DNA from: Neurospora tetrasperma FGSC 2508
Taxonomy: Eukaryota > Ascomycota > Sordariomycetes > Sordariales > Sordariaceae
Direction: 5' to 3'
Length of the DNA: 64,000 bases
NCBI RefSeq assembly: GCF_000213175.1
Contig: NW_009799102.1
Span: forward strand, 2,222,684 to 2,286,683
The notes beneath the pieces were generated by a model that ran no database searches, was not told where the DNA came from, and saw nothing but the letters and a program-made list of their open reading frames with translations. The position numbers and the translations under genes are program-made. Positions 32,345 through 43,663 of this stretch are shown piece after piece (within the stretch, counting starts at the first letter, position 1; each line of letters begins with the position of its first letter).

Positions 32345-32736
32345 TCACACAATCACTTCCTGTCAAGATGCCTTCAGTTGCAATTGTTTCAGCATTGTCA
32401 TCAATGCATGAGCTCCCGCCATACTCAGAGAGACTCTTTTAGGTTATCAGACCTATAGTGTAACTGAAGGGAGTCTGTTCAGACGCCTTGACACGGCAGT
32501 CCGATTGGGTATCTTGTCCATTGCAAAACTCCGACCCCCAAACGCCACTCAGCAAAAGGACATCTGCCAACTCGAGAATCTCCAACACCAACCCTAACCC
32601 CGGAGGAGTTTAACAAGGCAATTGACTGAAACCATCATCATAAAGATCGACGACCACTTCAGAAAAAGGGAAGAAAAAAACAACAAGCAAGGAAAAGAAA
32701 ACAAAGACCACAAGCAAGGAGAAATCCATCCACGCC

Positions 32737-35700
32737 TTAGGTACCCTTCCAGCCCTCCGTCAACGCCAACCACTCCTGCCACTCAGCCCACTCCCTCCTT
32801 CTTCTCTCCTCCTCCTCCATCTCCCTCTTGACAATCGCCTGCGCCTCCTCAAGCACCCTATCTGTATCCTCCACACCCATCCGACCCAAGTTCTCCAGAA
32901 TCTCTCCAATGGCCGTCAGCTTCTGATCTTTCTTGTGCTTCAACTTGCTCTGCGTCTGACCCTCCCTCATCACCGACACATACTGCGCGTCGGATTTGTA
33001 CTTGAGCTGCGCGATCTGCTGGTTGAAATACTCACGGATCTGGGCGGGGCGGTCAACATCGGATTCTTTGCGGATTTTAGGCGTCTCTACGGGCATCTTG
33101 GTGTTGGTGTTGCGAGAGGTGGTGGCATTGACAAAGGAGGAAGAAGAAGGAAAGTGCTGAGAGCGAGAACGGCCGCGGCTACGAGGAAGAGGCTGGGAAA
33201 CAATACGTTCGATAATGGCAATTGCTTCCTCGTTGGTGGTGATGGCCGGGTTGAAGAGTCCACCAAAAGCTAGGGGACCTTTGGCGAGCTCGGCCTGGAG
33301 ACGGGCGCTGATGGCGGCGTGGACTTCGCACTCAATCAGTTCCCTGACAAGCGGACGGCTGCGAGATGACGAAGGAGGACGAGGCGGCTGGTTAGTTTAC
33401 GTTAACTCTTAAAGCCGTGATGGAAAAAGGGTTGCGACGGGACTTACATTCTCTCCAGCTCATCCACCTCGTGCTCGAGGGCTGCCGTCTCAACCCGCAT
33501 CTCCGCCTCTTGCTTTTCCAGGTCGGCAATGGCCTTGTTGCGAGCTTCGAGGTGTTCACGCGCCTTGTGACCGGGAATGCCGTCTGCCAAGGTACCGGGG
33601 TAATTGGTGATCGCATCCTCGATCTCGTCCTGTTTCGGGGTTGCAAGTCAGTGATTGATACTAAAAAAAAATGACTACAGCAGAAGAAGGAGAGAGAAAC
33701 ACTCACATAAGTATAGGTCTCAACATGACCATAAGGGAGCTCCGGCGCACCAGCTTCCTGAGTCTCAACATAATCATCAGGGAGTTTCGGCGGAGGACCA
33801 GCTTTAAGTTCCACCATCTCGAGGCTACTGCCACTGCCGCTACTCAGACTCTCCTCAGGAAAGATGATTTCCTTTCCCTTGCCCTTCCAATCAGTCTTCT
33901 TCTGCTGACCATCAAAAGCGTTCGCAGAAGCAGACGAAGCCTCAGCCTCGTCCTGGGTCATGTCGAACTCCCTAGCCTGCACTGCAAACTGCGCTTCAAA
34001 GCCCGGAGGCACTGAAACTATCTTCCTGATCTGGCGCTGCGCATCAAAGGGGACAGCCTTGCGAAGGGGCGGGATATTGCGCTCGTCAATCGGAATACGA
34101 GGAGGAAGATCGCCGACATAAACGTAAACCGGCTTGCTCTCGCCAGGTATCTTGACGGGCGAGTAATCGGCGAGGTTGGAAACCGGACGTGTGCCATCCG
34201 CTAAAAGTGCCGGCCCGGCAGTAGCAGCAGCGGCAACAGCCGCAGTAGAAGTCGAAGCGGAGGCAAAAGCGCTGTCGTTGTCAGTGCCCTGAAGACCCTG
34301 GACACTCTCGGGCTGACCGTAGCGGCGATGGCACAGCTCGCGACCGGCGATGGGATCCATGCGGTCGAAAGGAAAATTCTCGATTCTGCCGGCGAAATTG
34401 GTGTGGGCAACGCCCGTGGCGGTCCACTTGACCGAAGGGTTGGAAGGCACGGAGTAACGACCGGTCATGACGCTACCGTCGTATGCGTCGTACTGAGACT
34501 CGTAAGTGTCCTGGGATGAGGGAGGGGGGGACACAGCCGGCATTTCCTCGATGGGAGGTGTAGAAGGGCGGGTACGCTCAAGGTTCTGGTAAAAGTCAGC
34601 CAGCCAGTCAGTCAGCGAACAGCTTTCATATGTGTGAAGGCAAAAGAAGATTACTTACGCTGGGAACAGGAACCTTGGCCGGACCGCCAACCCTAAAATA
34701 TCTATTATCCGTCGCACATCCCTCCGTCAGCTTCAAAAAAGTCCTGGGTGAAATGCTGCTAGCATCCAAACCCTCGTCATCGCTGACATCGCCCTCTCGA
34801 AGGAAGGACATCTTGACAAACCCCCTGGGCGGAGTAGACGGAGTGCTGCTGCCGTATCCACCATCGCCACCATCACCACTGCCACTACTCTGGTCAGAAT
34901 TCGATTTCGCTGAGCCATGAGACGCATGGGAAGAGCCGTATGAACCGTTGGAAAAACTGCGCAGTAAATTGGCTGTGGGAGGCCGGGAGAAGCCTTGCTC
35001 CTCCCAGTCTGCACGCTCTTCGGTGATCGCGGAATGGGGCCGGTAGTAACGACCACGCACTTGGAGGCCGAACGGGGAGTCGATGGTGCTGAAGGGGGAA
35101 GTGATGCTGATGCTCATGGGAGAAGAAAGGGGGGTTTTCAAAACTTTGCCATCTCTGCCGTCTTCGGTCTCGGACTTGCCATGGTCCACTTGAGGTTCTT
35201 GGTCTTGGTACTCTTGACACGTGCTTGTGTCATTGCTAATGAGTTGCCTGTGTCTTTCAGTAATAATGGTTGCCACACCATTTTGCCCACTGGTAAGTAT
35301 GTTTCTTTTCCTCTCTCTCTCTCTCTCTCTCTTCTCTCCGCTGGGATGTGCCACTATCCCATTGGCTGGTCATAGGTTGGTTACAAAAAGTATACCAACA
35401 CCCCCTAGAGGCCCCCATATACAAGAAGGACAAAAATGATGACGGTGACGGTAGTGTGTAAGTCTAAGGGGTTGTCGACGTACCGGTTGTCGTCTTGGAC
35501 AGGCTCTGTGAGCTCCAAGAACTGGAGAGGCTGGATTGTCACCTCTTGGGTAGGCTCGTTTGCCGTCTCTCGGGCAGGCTCGGCCATGGTCGTCTCTTCG
35601 GCAGGCCCGCTCGACATCTCCTGGATAGCCTTGTTCACTTCTTCCTGAACCGCCTCGATCGTTGTCGTCTCCTGAGTAGACTCAGGCTCAGTCTCGGAAG

Positions 35701-36136
35701 CCCTTGGCTCATACATGAGCCTGACCAAGGGCTCTAACGCCTCGTCGCGAGGGTAGTGGCCGTGGCCGGTGATGCCACGAATGGTGACGTAGGCCATCAT
35801 TTCCGCGTCACTGAAGTGACGAGTCTCAATGGGCCGGCTGCTGCTGCCCTGCTCAGCCGAGGAAATGTCAGCTCGACCGCGTGTGGATAGGCCAGGCGAG
35901 ATTGCTATGGAAACAGAGTCAGTTGATGAAGAGAGACAAAGAAAGAGTTAAGTGATGGATGAAAGGCAAGTGAGCTTACGGCGGGTAATAGGAGGGGGCT
36001 GGACCGCCGGCTCCTCTGCCTCGGTGTTCACTTCATCGGGGTTGATGAAGTAGCGGATGGGCATATCTTGCTCATCCTCGGGGTCGATGAACCGGACTGA
36101 GCCGGGGTTGGGGTTGTTGTGAGTGTGGCCACTCAT
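32737..36136 (-). CDS. Large six-exon protein of unknown function
   Basis: Six exons, complement(join(32737..33358,33448..33629,33707..34585,34659..35289,35484..35904,35980..36136)), sum to 2892 nt, 963 aa, with all phases agreeing. Most of the protein is disordered: an acidic head (FIDPEDEQDMPIRYFINPDE), a Glu/Thr/Pro section with imperfect EPxxE repeats, and a Ser/Gly linker. The only ordered-looking part is C-terminal: a coiled coil (HLEARNKAIADLEKQEAEMR) running over an intron into RPLVRELIECEVHAAISARL, then ITTNEEAIAIIERIVSQPL, an RS patch, and a charged helical end. A conserved-looking block YVYVGDLPPRIPIDERNIPP sits in the middle. I do not recognise it. The 194 bp fourth intron contains a CT22 tract and is the least certain. 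Confidence 0.7.
35311..35332 (+). repeat. (CT)11 dinucleotide repeat in an intron
   Basis: Eleven CT units lie 22 bp from the acceptor side of an intron of the 963-residue gene. On the coding strand it reads GA, so it is not the polypyrimidine tract. Confidence 0.8.
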
Positions 36137-37256
36137 TGTTGTTGTCTCGCGTCTTGAGAGTGATGAGGTATATGGTCAGTAAAAGGAAGGCTTCACGCGA
36201 TAGTTCAGGAGTGTTGAAAGGAAGATGTTGAGGAGGAGTAGACGCGAAGAAACACGTGTGGACGCAGGGCAAACAACGCGAAGGAACTTCGGTTGCTACA
36301 AGTGACAGTTGATTCCACAGCATACGCGGTGAACAACCTGGATTGCTCAAACTGAGAGTGAATCGGATGCGAGGGAGGAAGGGGTTCAAGAGTCAACTTC
36401 ACGAAGGACGATGATAACGAAGAAGAAGAAGAAAAGGTCATACTCACAAAGTGCTCGTTCGACTTGTTGCTAGGTTGCAAATGAGCAAAAGTCAAATCAA
36501 GAAGAGGAAACTGACGAGGGCGAGAAGGTCGCGTCAACAAGAGAGTTATCTGGTTTGCTTACTCCCCTCACTGAACAATAGTGCAAATCACTCACGTTAG
36601 TCACAATAGCAAACCTCAATAGGCAGTTCACTGAGTCATCCTTGAAAACTAGCAGCTAGTTCAATACAGCAATACCTAGTATTGTGCAACTATGAGACCC
36701 AACCTGCTGGGTGGTGGTGAGGTGGTGAGGTCTGTACATCAGGTAGGGGATCCACTCCTCATCCTATTCAACGATATAAACAATAGCAACCTGAATTAGG
36801 CATTCCCGCAAGGACAGGCAAGTAAACGTGCATCAGAAACCACTCACAATACCCAGTCACAATAGGCAGACGGACGGGAAAGAACCTTGATAGTTCAGAT
36901 GGACACTCTACCCTCAAAACCAAACCGAAATCCTCACCACGCGACCTCTTCATCCGAACTATGAAACACTTCCAGGCAGATTTCTGATATTGCAAGGAAG
37001 ATACCGACCCACGCGAGTAGTCGTAAGAATAACCCGAGCAGGACAGTCCAATACCCCTCTTCCTACAGAACGCCATCACACAACTGTCATACGCCTCGTA
37101 GTATATTGGAAACACGTCCGCTACAGTCTCTGAGGGGGTTTTCCATCCAAGAACTGCCTGGAGTTTGGATTCTGAGGTATATCGAGGACGCATTGAGGCG
37201 CGTAGGAGGACCCTGAAGGTATGTCTGATGGATTGTGAAAAGGAGGGGGAAGGAAA

Positions 37257-37288
<32 letters not shown>

Positions 37289-37965
37289 TTGGGGGGGGGG
37301 GGGGATATCCTTATCATCACTCGCCAAGAGACTTCGTCTGAAGTGTGAAACACCGACAGCAGGTTTTGGAGAAGGAAGGCACACGTATCTAGTATGGTAA
37401 GATAGTCATTCAATCATTCATCCAACTGGTTACTGGTTGGGCAGCGCAGGTTGTTGATAGAGCATGCTCGACTCCGGTTGTCGGAGCTGGGCTACCTAGT
37501 CACCGCAAGTACAGGTTTGTAATTCTTGCGGTTACCCTGGTAACGAGTGTAACTACCTATCTCAAGGTACGCAGGCAGTTCTCGTCAAACCCCTCGAGAG
37601 AGTGATCGCATTGCCGAGGGCGTCGTCAACAAATGCCATGTCGTCCGTTATGTTGATATGGAATCTGCTCGAGGGGAGGTGAAGTAGACAGCCACAAACA
37701 TCACCAGTTGTGGGGAACAAAACAACGGCAGCGTTGAGTGATGATTAAAATTAGACACTAAGCCATAAAATACGGTATAATAACTCCCGACGGACTCCTC
37801 TCTCATGTATCCATTAGTCCATGCGTCCTTCTCAAGCTGTTGCCAGCGTCTTATTCTATGCTCCTCTTCTCCTCTTTGCTCCTTCTCCTATACTTGGTTC
37901 GCTCCTTTCGTCACCAATCCCGTTTCTCAGCACGCCTCTCACTCCTCACCGCACCAAAGCCCAAC
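36137..37965. other. Intergenic region upstream of the 963-residue gene
   Basis: This 1.83 kb carries a GA repeat next to a G14 run and several CTACCTAG words (37492-37499). A 141-codon frame (36768-37193, - strand) was considered and not accepted. The dlt1 3' end is at the right. Confidence 0.5.
37262..37304 (+). repeat. (GA)n followed by poly(G)14
   Basis: About 13 GA units (37262-37288), two T, then 14 G (37291-37304). The purine tract could form triplex or hypervariable DNA. It is not in a supported gene. Confidence 0.8.
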
Positions 37966-40017
37966 TCACATACTAGGAGTAGGCATCAAAACATAAGGCA
38001 AATCCGTCTGATCCCCCCTCCCCGCCAACCTAATCACACTCCCACTACTACTATCACTATTCTCCCCACTCTTCACACTCCCCCCTTTTCCAGAGGACGA
38101 TGCCAACGACAACTGCGAAACCTCCCCAGGACTAATCCCCGTACCATTCGTCTCCGCCCTGCACAGCCCCGTGTGCCCCGTCAGCGCCACGCTCCTAGGG
38201 GAAGCCGGCGCCGTACGAAACTGTCTCAGTTGTTGCTGCCAGGAATACGTGGTCGAGCAAGTGCCAGAGGATTCGCGGTTCGCAGAGCGTTGATAGGGAT
38301 GATGATGATGACGATGACTGCGACTGCTGAGGTGGGTTCTTGCTGTTTTCGCTGTTTCGGGGCGAAGGTAGTTGTGGGTGTGGGTGCTCCTGAGAGAGGA
38401 AGAAGAAGAGAAGTAGGAGGAGTTGGTTTGTTGCCGGGTCAGGTGATTGAGGCCGCGGAAGGGGTTGGCGTCGCTTGGGCCTGGGTCTGACGGGCGGGCG
38501 GCTGTGGTGTATTTGGCTCTTCGCCTTCTTCTTTTGGGGGTTTTGGGCGTGGGGGTTCTGGGTGGTTCTTGTTGTTGTTGCTGACGTCGATGCTGGCGGC
38601 TAGCGATATATTGCTCTGGTTCGTTTCCACCGTAGTACATGCTACCGCCATCGCTATCTTTGCGTAAATCGCCAGAGGAGTAACTTCGCCTAGGCGCATC
38701 GTTGTCGATGTCGCTTTCGTAGAAGGAGTGGGGCGAGGGCTGTTGCGGTTGCTGAGAGTAAGGAGAGAAGAAACGGCGATCGTTACTGCCATCCCCTTCG
38801 GTGCCGGCGTTATAAGCAATTCCCGGATCATTATCTTCAGCTCCATCATACTCGTACTCTCTGGCAATTTCGTCCAACACCATCGGATCAAGCGGTCTCA
38901 TGTCTTTAAGCACCTCCGCAAAAACGTGCATTAACCGTCTGAATTCGTCAAGCGATAGCGGCCGAGTAGAGTACCGAGCGCGCTGGTACAGCTTGATGAA
39001 TTCACTCAGGGCCTCTGATGGTGCTACCACGCCGAGCTCCGTCAAACTAGTCAGATACTCGCGAAGTCCCATGCTCTCATGTCGCTGGAGTAGCTCCACG
39101 GCATCCGGGTCCAATAGCGGTGGGTCCATCCTCCCTGCTTCCCCCTCAGCCTCGCCTTCGCATGCCCGGTCCGGCGGTGCAAGGGTAATAGCCTTGGCCT
39201 CGATCAAATTCGGCAGTTCGCGTATGACTGTATCGTATTGCACATTCGCAAGGTCCGGAGAAGTAGGCGGACCCCAGCCAGGGTGTTCGATTTCGCCCCA
39301 GATATGGGCACCTCCATGTAGTGCACCGATGTTGATGCACGTCGGCTCGTCATGGCCCGATGGGTGCGTGGTAGTCGAATCATGTTCGGATTCCCGACCC
39401 TCAATGGTGCCCGCGCTGAGTCCCCTACGCACCTTTGGTTTCCAGCGAGATTGTCTCCCAGCGAATCTGTCTGTGGCTTCTTTCGAGGCTTCCTTCGCTG
39501 CCGTGGCTATCCGTCCACTATGCTCTTGCTGTGGTTCTTCATCTTGCCCTTCATCATTATTTCTTTCCACCTCTTGCCTTTGCGATGTAGGGTGCGGCAC
39601 ATTTGCTGTTGCAGGGACAGAAGTTGGCCCAGAACCGGGAGCAGCTGAAGTCGGAGGCAAAGGCAACCTTGGTCTCGCTTCATACGCAATGGCGGCACTC
39701 CTGCTGAGACCGGCGACAATCAACTGTCTGACATCGCGGGGCACGTCGCCCTTCTCTATAGGGACCCATGATTTGGGTATCGAGTCGAGCACCGCTTTGT
39801 TATAGTACAGTCGGGTAGCGTAGATAAAGACAATGATGAGAATGGCGACAAGGTAGCAAAGCGCAACAAGGAGGATGCTGTAGTTCTGCTTGGTGATGAT
39901 CGCCTGGCGGATTAAGTCGATAGGACTGACAATGAGAAAAGCGAGAAGGACGAGATAGATGAAGTAGTAGACAAGTTTGTAGAGGTAGTGGGCGATGGTA
40001 GACACGGCCGACTTCAT
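37966..40017 (-). CDS. dlt1: DLT1-family membrane protein (defect at low temperature)
   Basis: A single frame of 683 codons from ATG 40017. Two transmembrane helices lie at the N-terminus (about 10-33, LVYYFIYLVLLAFLIVSPID, and 46-68, ILLVALCYLVAILIIVFIYA). They are followed by the family block IPKSWVPIEKGDVPRDVRQL and LSRSAAIAYEARPRL. A second conserved block is around HIWGEIEHPGWGPPTSPDL and LREYLTSLTELGVV to QRARYSTRPLSLDEFRRLM. The last 240 residues are disordered, with His, Gln and Ser runs. In yeast DLT1 is linked to growth in the cold; its biochemical role is unknown. The family call rests on my memory of these blocks. Confidence 0.8.
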   Translation of the reverse strand: MKSAVSTIAHYLYKLVYYFIYLVLLAFLIVSPIDLIRQAIITKQNYSILLVALCYLVAILIIVFIYATRLYYNKAVLDSIPKSWVPIEKGDVPRDVRQLIVAGLSRSAAIAYEARPRLPLPPTSAAPGSGPTSVPATANVPHPTSQRQEVERNNDEGQDEEPQQEHSGRIATAAKEASKEATDRFAGRQSRWKPKVRRGLSAGTIEGRESEHDSTTTHPSGHDEPTCINIGALHGGAHIWGEIEHPGWGPPTSPDLANVQYDTVIRELPNLIEAKAITLAPPDRACEGEAEGEAGRMDPPLLDPDAVELLQRHESMGLREYLTSLTELGVVAPSEALSEFIKLYQRARYSTRPLSLDEFRRLMHVFAEVLKDMRPLDPMVLDEIAREYEYDGAEDNDPGIAYNAGTEGDGSNDRRFFSPYSQQPQQPSPHSFYESDIDNDAPRRSYSSGDLRKDSDGGSMYYGGNEPEQYIASRQHRRQQQQQEPPRTPTPKTPKRRRRRAKYTTAARPSDPGPSDANPFRGLNHLTRQQTNSSYFSSSSSLRSTHTHNYLRPETAKTARTHLSSRSHRHHHHPYQRSANRESSGTCSTTYSWQQQLRQFRTAPASPRSVALTGHTGLCRAETNGTGISPGEVSQLSLASSSGKGGSVKSGENSDSSSGSVIRLAGRGDQTDLPYVLMPTPSM

Positions 40018-40793
40018 TCTTTAGTGTGATGTTGTCGAGGTCGCAGCTGGATATTCAAATCACTTGCCAAAAGAGGCAAACGTAGAGAAGCAATCACAGC
40101 TGACCGTTGTTGAGGTCGAAGCTGCCGCTGGTTCCAGATGGAGCTCGTAACTTGCGACAGAAAAATGTTGGGCGTCGGGGAGTGTCATGGCGGCGCGGAA
40201 TACCTAGGTTGGAATGCGATGATTCGAGACGGGAGGAAAAGAGCCGCAATTCAAGGGAGATGGTTGCCGATTATCAGATTGATTAGGACATTGGAGGAGT
40301 TGCGATGCCTATGTTAGGTCGAAAAGTCGAGAAAGAAGCTAAATAATAAATAAACTCGGCAGCGGAGGCCACGCCCGCGAACAAAGGAGAACCTTGAAAG
40401 GATGCAGGAACTGGACCGAGACAGCGAACGGAACTATCGAGTTGGGTTAAAGCCCGTGGATCATGGCACGTGTGACCTCATTTCCCGCCGGCTCGCCCAT
40501 CCCTGCACAGCCGCACCATTACGTACCGAGCCCCTGCACGGCTTGACCGTTCAGGGGAGCACAGGGGGGACATCGCTGCAAGTAAACAATCTGTTTGTAC
40601 CTTATGTAGCACCACTACCGTACGCTCATTGAGGTAGTGTCATACAACATAAAACAATCCATAACATGCCGCCGAAAACAAAGCCATGCTGCTTTTCTCC
40701 CTATTTTTCCTTTTAAGCAAAACCTCCCTACTCCGTGTGTGTGTGTGTGCTTACTCATACAAGAAATATGCTCCAGTCATCACAATATCTTCA
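40018..40793. other. Intergenic region, dlt1 promoter and ndc1 3' end
   Basis: This 776 bp lies upstream of dlt1. It has a TACCTAGGTT word at 40201-40210 and a GT repeat at about 40735-40748. No gene is seen. Confidence 0.5.
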
Positions 40794-42815
40794 TCACCTC
40801 TTCCACTGGCTCAGGTCTAGTAGATGGTCCGCCCTTGGCTGCGGCTCCGGAAAATTCGCAGCCTCCCTGGCCAAGCGCATATCCGTCAACGTCAGCCTCA
40901 AATCCCGCGCATACGGACCAAACTCGACAATGAGCGTGGTCAAAGCTTCCCTCAAGGCCTCCAGAATAGCATCCACCTCAGGGCACTCCTTGATACCCTC
41001 AACATCCGTCCAGTGAACCTCGAACCCTTCCTTGAATCTGTCCAGCTTCTTGGTCATATTCGTCAATGTCCGGATAATCGTCGCGATATCCCTCTGCACG
41101 TTGCCGTACTTGTCCTCCTGCAGACTGTGGCTTGTGAGCATGCCGAGGGCGTAGGCTGCGTTGATGTAAAGACTGGGCTCGCCGTAAGGGCTTCCGAGAA
41201 CTGCATGGAGCATCCTTCTCCGGTACTCCTTGCGGAATGGAATCCCCACCCACTTGTGGAGTCCCTTCAGAGCCCAACTCCTGATGAGGCTGGCGGTATC
41301 GTCGGTTCCAGTGACGGCCTTTTGGATCTCCAGGAGTTGATGCTTGGCCGCATCTACGACCTTCTTCGCAAATGGCTTGAGGGGAGATCCTTGACCAGGA
41401 GCAACGGCAACCTCAACAACCGTCTTCTCAACCTCAGACAGGAAGTTCCGCCTCCTGGCAGGGCCTCCCAGGAAGATGGGTTCCTCCTTTGGAGGTGGAG
41501 CAGTTCGAACCTTTTCCTCAACAGGCTGTACTACTGGAGCAGCCACAGGCTCAGGAGCCTTTCCATAATTGCCAATGTTCGTCTCAAGGCTCTTCAGAAC
41601 CTCGAGACAAATGGAGCAGACCTGCGACCACGCCGGTCCGTCCTTTCGGTCGAGGTCTTCGTAGATGGCTTTGCGTCTCTCCGGGAAATCGCGCGCAATC
41701 AGAGCCAACTCCCACATGGCGAAGCACTTGTTTGATCATTAGCAATCAGGTACGTGACAACGTGGACGATTAAAGCGAACATACCTTGTAAAACAACTTT
41801 CTGTGCCTGAGTCCGTTCAAGAGACTGCCATTGGGATCCTTGGACCCCGAGGTGAAAGGGCGTTGATCCTTGGTCGGTTCCTTGACCATGAACATGGTGA
41901 ACGCAGTGTTACCAGCAATCCAAACGATCAGGAGCATGGTGCTAGCCAGGACCATCGAAGTGGCGCTCTTGAAGGAGACGGGCCACGAATATGGCACATA
42001 GTTCGTCTTTGGAAGGTTGAAGAATGGGCGAAAGAAGAAGAGCGACAGCCGCCAGACCGCCTTGCGCAGGAACGGGTAGATGACGAAAGTCAATATCAGG
42101 CTGGCAAGCGTTTGATTGAGTGACTGCAAAAAAATGATAGGCATCTCACCCCAGAACTTCTTCATAAGGGTGCCGACATCACTGTTGTTGTTTCGGACGG
42201 CCTTCTCTGAGGGCTTAGCGACACCCAAGAGGAGCCGGTCAATGTCCAAATATAGATGTCTGATGGCCTGGTAGACGCCGAGAATCACAAGATGGGTGGT
42301 AAAAAAGACAGCCTTCTCGTTCAGCCTCTGTCTATCGTACGACAAGTAGGTCACCCATTCCATCCCAGAGTCCTTAGGCTGGGAGAGTAGGTAGACCTGG
42401 GCAAAGAGCCAGGCAGAGAAGGCATACGTCAAGATGGTCTCCAAGGTCGAGAAGTTGCGCCAATGCTTGAGGAAGGTATCGAAAGCCGAGTCGGATGTTC
42501 GGTAGCCGGGATGGTATTGTGCGATGCGCAGGATGAGGATGAGCGAGCCGGAGAACCAGAAAAAGGCGGCGCGAAAGCCAGTTGGGCCGATGGGAAACCA
42601 AGACCAGAGGACTAGATGGAGAGCAGCATGGTCAGTTGGTTCGCGTCAGGTAGTAGAAGGTAGCTAGCTAGCTTACAAGAGTTCCATCTGGCCAGGCCAA
42701 TGGCATAGACATATGCGATGACGAGCAGAATCAAGGCCGTGGTACTAAAACGGCGATGGAGTGCAGGCTGGAGGAAGTCCTTGTAAGGCGGTCGTCTAAC
42801 AGATGCGGACGCCAT
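40794..42815 (-). CDS. ndc1: Nucleoporin Ndc1, pore-membrane protein
   Basis: Three exons, complement(join(40794..41726,41785..42611,42677..42815)), give 632 aa. The ATG at 42815 is used; an upstream GTG is not needed. The first ~300 residues hold about six membrane helices (TTALILLVIAYVYAIGLARW, FFWFSGSLILILRIA, ETILTYAFSAWLFAQVYLL, and others), with the family wording YRTSDSAFDTFLKHWRNFSTLETILTYA. The soluble second half contains the usual ALIARDFPERRKAIYEDLDR block and the C-terminal helical domain. Ndc1 anchors the nuclear pore complex and, in yeast, the spindle pole body in the nuclear envelope. It is divergent from the syntaxin gene. Confidence 0.92.
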
Positions 42816-43663
42816 CTTCACAGCACATTGTCGACAGTCCCGCCGTCGTTGGTTGTTTGCCTGTGGATGGTGTCTGGAAGACGTGATGCGCGTGAGGAGG
42901 AGGGCGGGGAGGTGAGATTGGTCCTCGTCGAAATTGAGCTGAGGTCAGTAAAGCCCGATTTGGATCTTGAGGCAGCTTCGGGTTTGATACGAGGTGTTGA
43001 GTTGGTTGTAAATAAAAAAACGGGGTGGGCCTGCCTGCCGCGCTGGACTGAAGCTTCCAGTTCCCCAAAACACGAGGGGACGCGCTGTCGTCAGCCTGTC
43101 ACTCTTCTTGGATCCACACGAGCTAAAGGCCCGGTATCATGATTGGTCAAGATGCCCCATTACGTCTCCAACAAGCCAAGCCGAAGCTTTGGAGCGGCAG
43201 GACGGCAGGGATGGAAGTTCCCTCGAAACTGACAGTGGAGGATGCTGACAGCGCACAGCAGCCACTGAGGGACAGCGACTGGTGGTGTCCTGGCTCGCCT
43301 GGATATGGAACGCAATCCAATGCAACTGAAACCACTTGCGACCCATTGTCGTCCCAGATCACAAGTCACAAGTCACCTTAGGTTCGCTTCAACTTACAAC
43401 CACCCACCCAAGGGAACCTCGGACCACCACCGCCTGTTGACAAAAACATTCACCAACAAATCAGGCACCGACTGATCGCTCGTTTTCCGAAGGGCCTCAT
43501 CTCAGCTCCCTCTTGCTTGAAGAACTGAACAGCATATTTATACATACCACATTCCATCTTATCGACGACAATCACTACCCTGCGCATCGCATCAGGCACC
43601 GATAAGCCAAACTATCTACTATCACAACCACAACCACAACCACGACAACAACCACCAGCAACC
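42816..43663. other. Divergent promoter region, ndc1 / pep12
   Basis: The starts diverge over 848 bp. A CAA/CCA-rich leader (43622-43662) leads directly to the pep12 ATG. One GACGCGC word occurs near 43079. No gene is seen. Confidence 0.55.

Larger units (their letters stand above)
31656..32736. other. Intergenic region upstream of rgp1
   Basis: This 1.08 kb is the rgp1 promoter side and the 3' side of the 963-residue gene. It carries a GGGC tandem and a G14 run (listed). No gene is supported. Confidence 0.55.

Noticed and set aside
36768-37193. 141-codon ATG frame on the - strand
   Set aside because: No domain, odd residue mix and no splice partners; it lies in a region with other chance frames. 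It could be an orphan gene, but the sequence alone does not support it.
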